A DNA stretch of 43,808 nucleotides from Microbacterium sp. MYb72 (GCF_002979415.1 NZ_PCOT01000034.1:1-43808), one strand, 5' to 3'; counted from the first letter of the stretch, positions 1-10,000 are shown. Notes: generated by a model not told the origin, from the letters alone. Translations and numbers: made by a program.

Positions 1-23
1 CCGATTCGTCCGCCGGTGACGCC

Positions 24-1094
24 ATGACCTCTCCCACCCCCACCCCGCTCGCACTGTGCGCCGCCGTCCTCGTGGCCGCGTTCGGCGTGCTCGGAGTCCC
101 CTCGGTCGCCCAGGCCGAGGAGGCGCCGAGCGACGCGGTCTCGTGGTCGGTGTCACCGGCGGACGAATCGGGTCCTGACGGCCGCACCTCGGTCGAGCAC
201 GAGCTCGACCCCGGCGAGAGCATCGACGACCACATCGTCGTGCGCAACCTCGGCTCGGCCGACGTCGTCTTCCACCTCGCCGCGGCAGACGGCTACTACA
301 CGCCCGCCGGCCGGTTCGACATGCTGCCCTCCGACCAGGAGTCCGTGGCCGCCGGCACCTGGATCACGCTCCCCGACGAGGTCTCCGTCCCCGCGGGCGG
401 CGCCGTCGTGGTGCCGTTCACGGTCGCGGTGCCCGACAACGCCGAACCCGGCGACCACGCGGCGGGAGTCGCGGCATCCGTGCTGTCGATCCAGAAGGAC
501 GACGCCGGCGGCACCGGGGTCGGCGTCGAGAGCCGCGTCGGCATCAAGGTGATGACCCGTGTCACCGGCGAGATCGCCCCGGCGTTCGCGGTCCGCAACC
601 TCAGCGCGGACTACGAGATGACCTGGAATCCGTTCAGAGCGGGGTCGGCCACCGTGTCGTTCGACGTGGCCAACACCGGCAACACCCGACTGGATGCCGC
701 GGGCGAGCTCAGCATCGCCGGACAGACCATCGCGTTCCCCGCCGAGGGGGAGCGCCGCCAGGAGATCCTTCCCGGCGAGAGCCGTACCTTCACGATCACG
801 GTGCCGGACGTGTGGCCGCTCGTCGCCGTCGGCGGAGACCTGCGGATCACCCCGTCGTCGTCGACGCTCGACGGCGACCCCCTCGCGGTCGACGCCTCGA
901 GCACGTCCGTCACGGTCTGGGCGATGCCGTGGCCGCAGCTCGGCCTCGTGGCCGGTGCGGCCCTGCTGGTCCTCGCGCTCCTCTGGAACCGCATCCGCTC
1001 CCGGCGCCGCATGGAGGTGCTCCTCAGCACCGCGCGGGAGCGCGGACGCGAAGAGGCGCTCGACGAGGCCCGCCGAGAGGAGGCCGTGCGGTGA
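24..1094 (+). CDS. DUF916-like cell-surface protein with C-terminal membrane anchor
   Basis: 356 residues. A signal peptide (about 1-31, ending AQA) is followed by two beta-sandwich regions. The first (about 40-150) has the 'GESIDDHIVVRNLGSADVVFHL' type of sequence seen in DUF916/WxL-interacting proteins; the second (about 190-295) is Ig-like ('VANTGNTRLDAAGELSI'). One transmembrane helix (about 302-322) precedes a basic, charged cytoplasmic tail of about 33 residues. Proteins of this family sit on the outer face of the membrane and hold partner proteins or peptidoglycan. It overlaps the next gene by four bases (GTGA), so the two are probably translated together. The family call rests on pattern recognition only. 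The start is ATG; an upstream reading frame ends in the same ATGA, so another gene may lie just off the left edge. Confidence 0.75.
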   Translation: MTSPTPTPLALCAAVLVAAFGVLGVPSVAQAEEAPSDAVSWSVSPADESGPDGRTSVEHELDPGESIDDHIVVRNLGSADVVFHLAAADGYYTPAGRFDMLPSDQESVAAGTWITLPDEVSVPAGGAVVVPFTVAVPDNAEPGDHAAGVAASVLSIQKDDAGGTGVGVESRVGIKVMTRVTGEIAPAFAVRNLSADYEMTWNPFRAGSATVSFDVANTGNTRLDAAGELSIAGQTIAFPAEGERRQEILPGESRTFTITVPDVWPLVAVGGDLRITPSSSTLDGDPLAVDASSTSVTVWAMPWPQLGLVAGAALLVLALLWNRIRSRRRMEVLLSTARERGREEALDEARREEAVR

Positions 1095-1360
1095 TCGCAT
1101 CGATCCTCGCCGGGGTCGCGGGCGCCGCAGCGGCCGTCGATGCCGAGGGCGACTCCGCAGCCGACGGCGTGCGCGGCGTGCAGATCCACGTCGACATCTC
1201 TCCGCTCGACTGCGTCGGCGTCTGCGTCGGCGGTCAGCTCCCCGGCACCGGCGCCGACGTGCCTGTCACGATCCTGCTCGTCGGCGCGCTGCTCGTCGGG
1301 ATCGGCATCGCCCTCCTCGTCACTCGACTCCTCATCCGCCGTCGCCGTCACGGCGATTGA
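1091..1360 (+). CDS. Small LPXTG-type sortase substrate (LPGTG)
   Basis: 89 residues starting at a GTG that overlaps the stop of the DUF916-like gene, with a strong Shine-Dalgarno (AGAGGAGG) inside that gene. A short hydrophobic N-terminus (IASILAGVAGAAAAV) may be a signal peptide. The exported part is only about 30 residues, with two cysteines (DCVGVC). It is followed by LPGTG at residues 50-54, a hydrophobic helix (about 58-78) and an RRRRH tail. That order (motif, helix, positive tail) is the standard cell-wall sorting signal. The mature chain would be very short, so it may be a wall tether, a peptide cap or a partner for the DUF916-like protein. I do not recognise a named family. The class C sortase at 31497 is the only sortase in the window; a housekeeping sortase elsewhere is the more likely processor. 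Confidence 0.7.
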   Translation: MIASILAGVAGAAAAVDAEGDSAADGVRGVQIHVDISPLDCVGVCVGGQLPGTGADVPVTILLVGALLVGIGIALLVTRLLIRRRRHGD

Positions 1361-1432
1361 CCTCACAGGGGGCGGCCGACGCCGACCGCTCCGCAGACCA
1401 TGGCCGACGACGGCCGCACAGAAGGAGATGCA

Positions 1433-4400
1433 ATGACGCAACGCTTCGCCGCCAGGGCCGTCGCAGGCCTGGCGACCCTCGTTCTCGGCATCGGCGGCGC
1501 CGTGGTCGCCGCCTCGCCGGCATCCGCGGCCGACACCCTCGTCGCCTACTACCCGCTCAGCGAGACGACGGGAACCGTCGCGGTCGACGCCTCCGGCTCC
1601 GGACGGAACGCGACCTACGTCGGCGCGCCGACGCTCGCGGGGGGAGAGGGCGTCCGCCTCGACGGGGTCGACGACCATGTGAAGCTCCCCGACAACCTCC
1701 TCGCCGGACTCACCTCGATCACGGTGAGCGCGGAGGTCCTGGTGCGGCAGGCCCAGGCGACCCCCTACTTCATCTACGGCTTCGGCAACACCGACGCCTC
1801 CGGGGTCGGCAACGGCTACCTCTACTCCACGGGCAACCCGTACAAGGCCTCCATCGCGAGCGGCAACTGGTCGACGGAGCAGACGGTCGGCGGCTCCGGA
1901 GCGAACCTGCAGCGCGACGTCTGGAAGACCCTGACCTACACGCTCGACGACGCCACCGACACCGCCCGCATCTACCTCGACGGGGTGCAGGTGGCGCAGA
2001 ACACCGCGGTGACGCTGACCCCCGCGGCGATCGGGGGCGGCGTGACGACCGCGAACTACCTCGGTCGATCGGTGTACAACGCCGACAGGACCCTCGCGGG
2101 CAGCCTCCGCGACGTGCGCATCTACAGCAGCGCGCTGAGCGCAGGCGATGTCGCCGCTCTCGTCCCCGCCGACGCGATCAGGATGCAGCGGGATGCCGCG
2201 GGGCTCTCCCTCGGCGACCTCTCGCAGGTCGCAGCCGACCTGGCTCTTCCGACCACGGGGGCGAACGGGTCGACGATCTCGTGGGCGTCGAGCGACACCG
2301 CGCGCATCAGCGCGAGCGGCGTCGTCACCCGCCCCGCGGCCGGCAGCGCGTCGGCGCACGTCGTCCTCACCGCGACGGTGGTCCGCGGGGCCTCCACCAC
2401 GACGCGCACGTTCGACGCCACGGTGCTCCCCCTGCCCGGCGGCGACGCCCTCGCTCAGGCGGACCTCGACGGCATCACGATCCCGAACGCCGACGACATC
2501 CGCGGCAACATCACCCTCCCGTCGACGGGCGCGGTCAACGGCAGCAGCATCGTGTGGTCCGCGTCGCCTCAGGGCGTCATCTCCACGACCGCGCAGGACG
2601 GCAGGGCGCCGGGCGTCGTGACGAGGGGGAGCGCCGACGTCACGGTCACCCTCACCGCGACGGTGCCGGGGACGACGGCGCAGCGCTCGCTCGCGGTGAC
2701 CGTCACCGCGGCCCCCGCAGGGCTCGATCGGGACTACACGGCGGGCTATCTGTGGACGCACTTCGCGACGGAGGGCGGCTACGAGAAGATCTTCTTCGGT
2801 CACAGCGACGACGGCCTGCACTGGTCGAAGCTGAACGACGACAAGTCCATCCTCGCGAACCTCGCGGGTGACCTCGGCGTGCGCGATCCGCACCTGGTGC
2901 GGGCCCCCGAGGGCGACAAGTACTGGATCATCGGCACCGATCTGCACGCCGAGGGCGGCGGTGCGGGCGGCTCGGGCTGGAACCAGCTCACCGCGAGCCA
3001 GAACATCGTCGTCTGGGAGTCGACCGACCTCGTCACCTGGAGCGATCAGCGCATCGTCTTCGCCGGCTTCGACAAGGCCGGGTGCGTCTGGGCGCCCGAG
3101 GCGATCTACAACGAGGCCACGGGCGAGTACTACGTGTACTGGTCTGCCCGCGATCAGCGCGACGACGGCACGAACGACTGGGCCCTGCGCGTCTACCTCA
3201 CCAAGACCCGGGACTTCGTGACCTTCACCGAGCCCGAGATCTGGGCCTCCCTGAACGACCGCGGCGACGGCGCGACAGGACCGAACATCATCGACTCCAC
3301 GATCGCCAAGGAGGGCGACACCTACTACCGGTTCTCCACCTCGGACTGGAACACCGTGGTCGACACGGCCACGAGCCTCGACGGCCCGTGGACCACCGTG
3401 ATCGCCTCGGGGCAGGCGGCGTCCCACGGCCTGCGGGCGTCGATGGAGGGGCTCACGGTCTATCAGCTGCCCGACGGGCGCTGGTCGGTCATGGGCGATC
3501 AGAACGCGTACTACGGACACGCCGCCGACACGCTCGCGAGCCTGCAGTTCACCCAGCTGAGCAGCGGCGCCGGCGCGAACCAGTACTCCTTCGACCAGAA
3601 GTTCCGTCACGGCTCCGTCATCCGCCTCTCACAGGCCGAGGAGGAGAGGCTGCTCGCGGCCTACGGCCCCGATCGTGTCGAGCCGGAGGAGCCGCAGGAG
3701 CTGCCCATCGCGGAGTACACCTTCGACGACGGCACCCTGAAGGACTCCGCCGGGACGGCGGACCTCACCGCCTTCGGCACCGCGGCGGTGGCGACGGATG
3801 CCGTCAAGGGCAAGGCGCTCCGCCTGGACGGCAGCTCCGGCGGATACGCCGCCTTCCCCACGGGCTTCTTCGACGGCCGCAGCACCATGACGGTGTCGAT
3901 GGACGTGAAGTCGGAGAAGACCAGCGGCAACTTCTTCACCTTCGCGATGGGGGCGGACACCACCAGGTACCACTTCCTCCGCGTCCGCGGGGGAGACGTC
4001 CGCAGCGCCATCACCCAGAGCTCCTGGCAGAACGAGTCGGCCGTCACCGGGACGGTCTCGGCCGGGCAGTGGCACCGGATCGACGTGGTCTTCGACGGAA
4101 CGACGATGAAGGTGTACTCCGACGGGGTCAAGCTGGGCGAGAACTCGACGCTCGGGGCGACCGTGCAGCAGCTCGGCTCGAACCTCTCCGGCTACCTCGG
4201 CAGGTCCTTCTACGGGGCCGACGAGTACTTCAAGGGATGGTTCGACGACGTGCGCATCTACAACCGCGCGCTGAGCGACACCGAGATCCTCGGGAACGCG
4301 GGGGTCACGGATCAGCTCATCAACGTGTCCCTCGCCGACCCCGCCGCCCTCAAGGTCGCGCCGCTGGTGGACGGAACCGCGCACACCGCCACCCTTCCTG

Positions 4401-5767
4401 TGGTCAAGGGGACGGACCTCGCCGCCCTCGCTCCGACGTTCGGCACGGCGGCCGGGGTGACGGTGTCTCCGGCATCCGGCACGGTCGTCGACCTGCGCAC
4501 GCCGAAGACGTACACGCTCACCGCACCGGGGGGAGCGACCACGACGTGGACGATCACGGCGACCGTCGTGAACAGCCCGGTGCTGCCGGGGCTGTACGCC
4601 GACCCGAACATCGCGGTGTTCGGCGACACGTACTTCATCTACGCGACCTCCGACGGCTACGCCGGCTGGGGTGGCAAGGAGTTCTACGTCTGGAGCTCGA
4701 AGAACCTGGTCGACTGGACGCGCTCCGACGAGCCGTTCCTCACTCTCGACGGGGCGAACGGCGACGTGCCGTGGGCCACGGGCAACGCGTGGGCTCCGAC
4801 GATCATCGAGCGGGAGGGGAAGTACTACTTCTACTTCAGCGGCCACAACGCGGCTCTGAACCGCAAGACGATCGGCGTCGCCGTCGCCGACAGCCCGTAC
4901 GGTCCGTTCGTCGCGCAGCCGCAGGCGATGATCCTCAACAACGAGGCCGTCACCTCGGGGCAGGCCATCGACCCCGCGGCGTTCCACGACCCCGTGACGG
5001 GCAAGTGGTACCTCGGATGGGGCAACGGCTCCCCGGTGCTCGCCGAGCTGAACGACGACATGATCTCCATCAGGGCCGGCACCTATCAGCGGATCAGCGG
5101 ACTGACGGACTTCCGCGAGGGCGTCTTCTTCAACTACCGCAACGGTCTGTACCACCTGACGTACGCGATCGACGACACCGGCTCGGAGAACTACCGCGTC
5201 GGCTACGCCACGGCGACGAGCATGACCGGACCGTGGACGTACCGCGGGGTGATCCTGCAGAAGGACCTCTCCCTCGGCATCAAGGGCCCAGGCCACAGCT
5301 CGATCATCAACGTGCCGGGGACAGATGACTGGTACATCGCGTATCACCGCTTCGCCATCCCCGGCGGCAACGGCAACAACCGCGAGACCACGATCGACAG
5401 GGTGGAGTTCGGAGCCGACGGCCTGATCAAGGCGGTGGTGCCGACTCTGGAGAGCGTCGCTCCGCAGCTGATCGAACCGCAGGCGCCGATGCCGGAGGTG
5501 TCGGTGGTGGCGACCACGCGGTGCACCGCAGGCAAGGTGACGCTCGTCGTGCAGGTGAAGAACACGGGGGAGACCCCCGTCGCACTCGAACTCGCCACGG
5601 CCTACGGCACACGGGCGGTCGAATCCGTGGCCGTCGACGGGTCGACCTCGCAGACGCTGTCGACCCGTCTCGCCGGCATCCCCGCCGGGACGGTGTCGGT
5701 GACCGCGACCGTCGACGGGCGCTCGGTCGTGGCGACCGCCGGGTACGTCGCGCGCAGCTGCGGCTGA
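1433..5767 (+). CDS. Secreted multidomain protein with two GH43 domains (arabinofuranosidase/arabinanase type)
   Basis: 1444 residues. ATG 1433 is chosen over the in-frame ATG at 1400 because GAAGGAG lies five bases upstream and the signal peptide (1-33, ending ASA) begins there. Order: LamG/concanavalin-like (34-240), two bacterial Ig-like modules (248-331, 339-424), GH43 propeller 1 (433-736), second LamG (758-956), Ig-like (961-1050), GH43 propeller 2 (1050-1336), C-terminal module with paired cysteines (1356-1444). Both propellers keep a plausible Asp/Asp/Glu triad: D485 (RDPH), D621 (IIDS), E672 (MEGL) and D1057 (ADPN), D1180 (IDPA), E1229 (REGV). GH43 enzymes remove or cut L-arabinose units in arabinan, arabinogalactan or arabinoxylan; which linkage each domain takes cannot be read here. 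There is no LPXTG, so release or retention through the LamG or C-terminal modules is likely. Downstream arabinose genes support the role. Confidence 0.9.
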   Translation: MTQRFAARAVAGLATLVLGIGGAVVAASPASAADTLVAYYPLSETTGTVAVDASGSGRNATYVGAPTLAGGEGVRLDGVDDHVKLPDNLLAGLTSITVSAEVLVRQAQATPYFIYGFGNTDASGVGNGYLYSTGNPYKASIASGNWSTEQTVGGSGANLQRDVWKTLTYTLDDATDTARIYLDGVQVAQNTAVTLTPAAIGGGVTTANYLGRSVYNADRTLAGSLRDVRIYSSALSAGDVAALVPADAIRMQRDAAGLSLGDLSQVAADLALPTTGANGSTISWASSDTARISASGVVTRPAAGSASAHVVLTATVVRGASTTTRTFDATVLPLPGGDALAQADLDGITIPNADDIRGNITLPSTGAVNGSSIVWSASPQGVISTTAQDGRAPGVVTRGSADVTVTLTATVPGTTAQRSLAVTVTAAPAGLDRDYTAGYLWTHFATEGGYEKIFFGHSDDGLHWSKLNDDKSILANLAGDLGVRDPHLVRAPEGDKYWIIGTDLHAEGGGAGGSGWNQLTASQNIVVWESTDLVTWSDQRIVFAGFDKAGCVWAPEAIYNEATGEYYVYWSARDQRDDGTNDWALRVYLTKTRDFVTFTEPEIWASLNDRGDGATGPNIIDSTIAKEGDTYYRFSTSDWNTVVDTATSLDGPWTTVIASGQAASHGLRASMEGLTVYQLPDGRWSVMGDQNAYYGHAADTLASLQFTQLSSGAGANQYSFDQKFRHGSVIRLSQAEEERLLAAYGPDRVEPEEPQELPIAEYTFDDGTLKDSAGTADLTAFGTAAVATDAVKGKALRLDGSSGGYAAFPTGFFDGRSTMTVSMDVKSEKTSGNFFTFAMGADTTRYHFLRVRGGDVRSAITQSSWQNESAVTGTVSAGQWHRIDVVFDGTTMKVYSDGVKLGENSTLGATVQQLGSNLSGYLGRSFYGADEYFKGWFDDVRIYNRALSDTEILGNAGVTDQLINVSLADPAALKVAPLVDGTAHTATLPVVKGTDLAALAPTFGTAAGVTVSPASGTVVDLRTPKTYTLTAPGGATTTWTITATVVNSPVLPGLYADPNIAVFGDTYFIYATSDGYAGWGGKEFYVWSSKNLVDWTRSDEPFLTLDGANGDVPWATGNAWAPTIIEREGKYYFYFSGHNAALNRKTIGVAVADSPYGPFVAQPQAMILNNEAVTSGQAIDPAAFHDPVTGKWYLGWGNGSPVLAELNDDMISIRAGTYQRISGLTDFREGVFFNYRNGLYHLTYAIDDTGSENYRVGYATATSMTGPWTYRGVILQKDLSLGIKGPGHSSIINVPGTDDWYIAYHRFAIPGGNGNNRETTIDRVEFGADGLIKAVVPTLESVAPQLIEPQAPMPEVSVVATTRCTAGKVTLVVQVKNTGETPVALELATAYGTRAVESVAVDGSTSQTLSTRLAGIPAGTVSVTATVDGRSVVATAGYVARSCG

Positions 5768-5781
5768 CACCGGCAGGACCG

Positions 5782-5825
5782 ACGGAGTCTCCGCCCGCGG
5801 GGTGACCCGCGGGCGGAAACTCCGT
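5782..5825 (+). terminator. Rho-independent-type terminator after the GH43 gene
   Basis: A perfect 11-bp stem (CCGCCCGCGGG, 5791-5801, with 5806-5816) has a GTGA loop and is extended by a second 7-bp stem (ACGGAGT 5782-5788 with ACTCCGT 5819-5825). A short T-rich stretch (GTTTCTGT) follows. It lies 15 bases after the GH43 stop and before the lacI-type gene. Confidence 0.8.
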
Positions 5826-5844
5826 GTTTCTGTGCCCCGCGCAG

Positions 5845-5870
5845 TAATGTCGTGTTTGTTGCCGGTCACA
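5845..5870 (+). promoter_or_regulatory. Promoter -10 and LacI-type operator of the regulator gene
   Basis: TAATGT (5845-5850) is a good -10 hexamer; no clear -35 is seen. Seven bases on, TGTTGCCGGTCACA (5857-5870) is a 14-bp imperfect dyad centred on CG, the form typical of LacI-family operators. It would cover the start of transcription, 16 bases before the GTG of the regulator, implying autorepression. Related sites occur at 7024-7037 and 10755-10768. Confidence 0.6.
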
Positions 5871-5886
5871 TGGTCAGGGGGAAAGC

Positions 5887-6903
5887 GTGAGCACAGACGG
5901 AGGCGGGCCGCGCAAGCCGAGCATCTACGATGTGGCGGATCGTGCCGGAGTGTCGCACATGACCGTCTCGCGCGTGCTCAACGGGCACCCGAACATCCGC
6001 GCGTCCACGCGGGAGAAGGTGATGAACGCGATCGCCGAGATGAGCTACACGCGCAGCTCGATCGCCAGGGCCCTCGCCACCAACCGCACGATGCGCATCG
6101 GCGCTCTGATCGACAACCCCGGCTACTTCGGACCCAGCAGCACCCTGCGCGCGATCGAGGTCGCCGCGCGCGAGTACGGCTACGCCGTGAGCTCGTTCTC
6201 CGTGGGCGACGGGGAGGACCGCCGTGTCGACGCCGGGGTCATGGAGCTCATCACCCAGGGCGTCGACGCCCTGTGCGTCATCGCCCCCCGCGCCTCGTCC
6301 CTCGACCTGCTGCGACGTCAGTCGATCGGCGTGCCGACGCTGGTCGTCAAGGAGGAGCCCGACGAGGAGATGCACACGGCATCCGTCGATCAGCGCGCGG
6401 GCGCGACGGCGGCGGTGCGCCACCTGATCGATCTCGGACACCGCTCGATCCTGCACGTCGCCGGTCCGCCGGACTGGTTCGACGCCAAGGCGCGGACCGA
6501 GGCCTGGCGCGCGGTGCTCGAGGAGGCCGGTCTTCCCGTGGCCGAGCCGATGATCGGCGACTGGTCGTCGGATTCGGGGTACGCGTTCGGCACGAGCGTC
6601 GAGCTCGGCGACGCCACGGCCGTCTTCGTCGCGAACGACCAGATGGCCCTCGGGCTCATGCACGGCCTCGCCGAGCGTGGCATCCGGGTGCCAGACGACG
6701 TGAGCGTCGTCGGCTTCGACGACGTGCCGGATGCTCGGCACTACCTGCCCCCGCTCACGACGGTCCGTCAGGACTTCACGCTGCTCGGCAGGCTCGTCAT
6801 CGGGGAGCTGCTCTCGGCGATCGAGGGTGGCGAGACGGAGGAGCGCGAGCTGATCCAGCCCGAGCTCAAGCTGCGCGCGTCGACCGCCGCTCCGCGGAGC
6901 TGA
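5887..6903 (+). CDS. LacI-family transcriptional regulator of the arabinan/arabinogalactan locus
   Basis: 338 residues from a GTG start with a purine-rich CAGGGGGAAAG just upstream. Residues about 12-60 form the LacI helix-turn-helix and hinge (SIYDVADRAGVSHMTVSRVL, then a typical RSSIARALATNRT hinge). Residues about 70-338 are the periplasmic-binding-protein-like effector domain with the usual AIFVANDQMALG-like and VSVVGFDDVPDARH motifs near the end. It sits between the GH43 and GH30 genes and upstream of the arabinose importer and araDBA. Three LacI-type dyads in this locus, one before its own gene, suggest it represses the locus until a sugar (L-arabinose or an oligosaccharide, inferred) binds. 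The effector cannot be told from sequence alone. Confidence 0.92.
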   Translation: MSTDGGGPRKPSIYDVADRAGVSHMTVSRVLNGHPNIRASTREKVMNAIAEMSYTRSSIARALATNRTMRIGALIDNPGYFGPSSTLRAIEVAAREYGYAVSSFSVGDGEDRRVDAGVMELITQGVDALCVIAPRASSLDLLRRQSIGVPTLVVKEEPDEEMHTASVDQRAGATAAVRHLIDLGHRSILHVAGPPDWFDAKARTEAWRAVLEEAGLPVAEPMIGDWSSDSGYAFGTSVELGDATAVFVANDQMALGLMHGLAERGIRVPDDVSVVGFDDVPDARHYLPPLTTVRQDFTLLGRLVIGELLSAIEGGETEERELIQPELKLRASTAAPRS

Positions 6904-6991
6904 GCCGACTCCTCTCGCGCTCATCGAGGCGCCGGATCGCGGCGCGCCCATTCGGCGATGGCCCGGGGCGTCCCCTGAGGCGACGCGCCTG

Positions 6992-7050
6992 TTGACGTGG
7001 GAGCGGGGTGTCCCTATGCTCACTGTTACCGCTCACTGTTGACGTCAACA
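6992..7050 (+). promoter_or_regulatory. Promoter and tandem LacI-type operators of the GH30 gene
   Basis: TTGACG (6992-6997), a 17-base spacer and TATGCT (7015-7020) form a good housekeeping-type promoter. Just downstream lie two adjoining dyads: TGTTACCGCTCACT (7024-7037), which shares 12 of its first 13 bases with the site before the transporter operon, and TGTTGACGTCAACA (7037-7050), a perfect 14-bp palindrome. Their centres are 13 bp apart and they cover the expected transcription start. GCTCACTGTT also occurs as a 10-bp direct repeat (7018-7027 and 7031-7040). Confidence 0.7.
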
Positions 7051-7069
7051 CATACTCTGAGGACAGACG

Positions 7070-10000
7070 ATGAAGTCGAAGAGAACCATTGCCGCGCTCG
7101 GGATCTGCGCCCTCGGCGCCGGCGCGCTCGTGACCGGCGCCCCCGCGGCGCAGGCGGCTGCGATCCCGCTCACCATCACCCCCAACCCCGGTTACGCGTC
7201 ATCCCCGTTCGAGGGATGGGGGACCAGCCTCGTCTGGTTCGCGAACGCGACGGGTGGCTACCCTGATGACGTCCGGCAGGATCTGCTCGACAAGGTCTTC
7301 GGCGAGGACGGGCTCAACCTCAACATCGCCCGGTACAACATCGGCGGAGGCAACGCGACGGACGTGCCGGGGTACCTGCGCCCCGGCGGCGCCGTGGAGG
7401 GCTGGTGGAACCCTGATCTCGCGAGCTCGACGTACGCCGACCGCGCGGAGTACCGTGCGGCCTGGGACGGCGACGACCCGGCGAGCTACGACTTCGACGC
7501 CGATGGGACCCAGCGCTGGTGGATCGACGCCCTGAAGGACCGCATCACGCACTGGGAGGCGTTCAGCAACTCGCCGCCTTACTTCCTCACCCAGAGCGGC
7601 TACGTCTCGGGCGGCATCGGCAACGGCAACGCGGAGCAGCTGTCCGCCGCCGACATGGACGCGTATGCGGACTACCTCGTGACGGTCGTCGAGCGCCTCG
7701 AGCAGGAGCACGGCATCGACTTCGCCAGCCTCGATCCGTTCAACGAGCCCAACACGAACTACTGGTCCACCACTCTCGGACCCGACGGCTGGCCCACCTC
7801 GGCGAGCAGGCAGGAGGGCGCGCACATCGGACCGGCCGCCCAGGACGCGATGATCAAGGTCCTCGCCGACCGCCTGGCGGAGCCCGGAACCGCCACAGAC
7901 GTGCCGATCTCGGCGATGGACGAGACGAACCCGTCGATCTTCGCGACCAACTGGAACGCGTGGAGCGACGAGTCCAAGGCCGAGGTCGACCAGTTGAACG
8001 TGCACACCTACGGCACCTCAGGGCGGCTCGTGGTGAGGGACATCGCGAAGAGCGCCGACAAGCCGCTGTGGATGAGCGAGGTCGAGGGCGACTGGGACGG
8101 CACCGGCTACAACCTCACCAACATCGAGAACGGCCTCGGGATGGCCGGTCGCATCGTCGACGATCTGCGCGAGCTGGAGCCGAGCGCCTGGGTGTTCTGG
8201 CAGCCGGTCGAAGACACCTACAACATGCAGAAGGTCGAGAACAAGAACTGGGGATCGGTGTTCGTCGACTTCGACTGCAACGCCGACGGCGACTCCGTGC
8301 GGCGCATCGCCGACGGCGAGGCCGACCCGAGCTGCCGCGTCCAGACCAACGCGAAGTTCAACACCGTGCGCAACTTCACGCACTACATCCGTCCGGGGGA
8401 TGCCCTCATCCCGTCGGGCGACGCGCAGACCACCGCGGCCGTCTCGGCCTCCGGCGACGCCGCGACCCTCGTGCACGTGAACACGGAGTCCTCGGCGCGT
8501 GAGCTCACGCTCGACCTCTCGCGCTTCGGCGCCGTGGCGGCAGGGGCGACCGTGACGCCGATCGTGACCACGCAGTCGACGGCCGCGAACCCCACGAGCA
8601 ATGCGCTCGTGGCGGGAGCGCCCGTCGCGGTCGACGCGGCCACCCGCACCGCGAAGATCACCGTCCCCGCGAAGTCGGTGACGACGCTCCTGATCTCCGG
8701 AGTCTCCGGCGTCGCCGATGAGGCCGCCTCGCTGCGCGACGGCCACAGCTACCAGCTGTTCGGCGTGCAGAGCGGCAAGGCGCTCGCCGCGAACGGCACG
8801 GCGGCGGTCATCCGCACCCCCGCCACCACCGCGGAGGCCGCGACCGCCCAGACCTGGACCGTGCGGACCCTGTCGGGGGAGGGCACCGATCGGCACCGCT
8901 TCGCCCTGCAGTCGGGCGACGGCAGGTTCCTCGCCGAGTCCGGCGGAGGGGTGACCGTGGTCTCCGCCACGCCGGAGCAGGCGGCATCCGATCCCGCCCT
9001 GCAGTGGATCTCGTCCACCGCCGACGGCTCGACGTTCTCGCTGCTCAGCGTCTCGGGCGAGCGCGTGCTCGACGTGAACGGGCAGAGCTCCGCCGATGGT
9101 GCGAGCGTGGGGCTGTGGACCTCGAACGACGGGGCGAACCAGCGCTGGACGCTCACCGACACCGAACTGGTCGAGGTGCAGAAGGTCACGACGGGTGCGG
9201 TGCAGGGCACGGCCCCGGCGCTCCCGCCCACGGTGGCGCTGACCTATCGGGGTGGTGTCGAGCGCACCGCCGCCGTCACGTGGAACACGGCGGGGGCCGA
9301 CTGGTCGACGCCCGGCACCAGGACGATCGACGGGACGGGCGTCGACCTCTTCGGCGCGGCCTTCGCGGCCACGGCGATCGTCGAGGTCGGGGTCGTGTCG
9401 ATCACGGATCCGGTGTCCGTCACGACGTACGCGGGTGCACCGCTGTCCTCGGTGCGAGCCGCGGCGCCGGCGACGGCGCCCGCCGTGATCGGAGCCACCG
9501 ACCAGCGGCTGCCCGTCGACGTCGCCTGGGACTGGAGCGGCGTCGCCGACTCCTCGTTCGCCACTCCCGGCGTCGTCACCGTGCCGGGGTCGGCACGCGC
9601 GCCGGGCGGGGGAGTGCTCACGGCGACCCTGTCGGTGATCGTGACCGTTCCGTCGACACGGAACGTCGCCCCGGCGAGCGCGGCATCCGCGACCTTCACC
9701 GAGAGCTCCAGCTACGGCGCCGACCGCACGAAGAACGGCCTCACCACGGACAAGGGATGGTCGAACTGGAGGTCGGGCACGAAGAACACGCAGGACACGC
9801 TGACCTACGCGCTGACCCGCGCCGAGACGATGCAGAGCGCCAGGATCTTCTTCTACAAGGACGGCTCGTCGAACAGCTGGCCGCAGTCGCTCTCCGTGCA
9901 GTACCGCCTCGGCGCCGGCGCCTGGACGACGGTCGGATCCCTCGTCGACGTCCCCGTCCCGGCGGACGGATCCGCTCCTGTGGTCGACGTGCCGCTGGGC

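Noticed and set aside
1..27. Possible end of an upstream gene stopping in the ATGA at 24-27
   Set aside because: Only eight codons are visible, too few to support a gene; it may be chance.
694..2871. Plus-strand frame overlapping the DUF916-like, LPGTG and GH43 genes
   Set aside because: Arg/Ser/Pro-rich shadow frame lacking any motif; the genes in the other frames have start sites and domains.
611..5869. Long minus-strand frames opposite the DUF916-like and GH43 genes (611-3610 and 3629-5869)
   Set aside because: Low-complexity Arg/Gly/Val-rich translations without motifs, opposite genes with signal peptides and catalytic residues.
5857..5870. Reading the dyad before the lacI-type gene as part of the preceding terminator
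   Set aside because: The terminator stems end at 5825; the dyad is separate, centred on CG and follows a -10 box.
7039..7044. TTGACG inside the palindrome as a -35 box
   Set aside because: No -10 at the proper distance downstream; the TTGACG at 6992 with TATGCT at 7015 fits much better.
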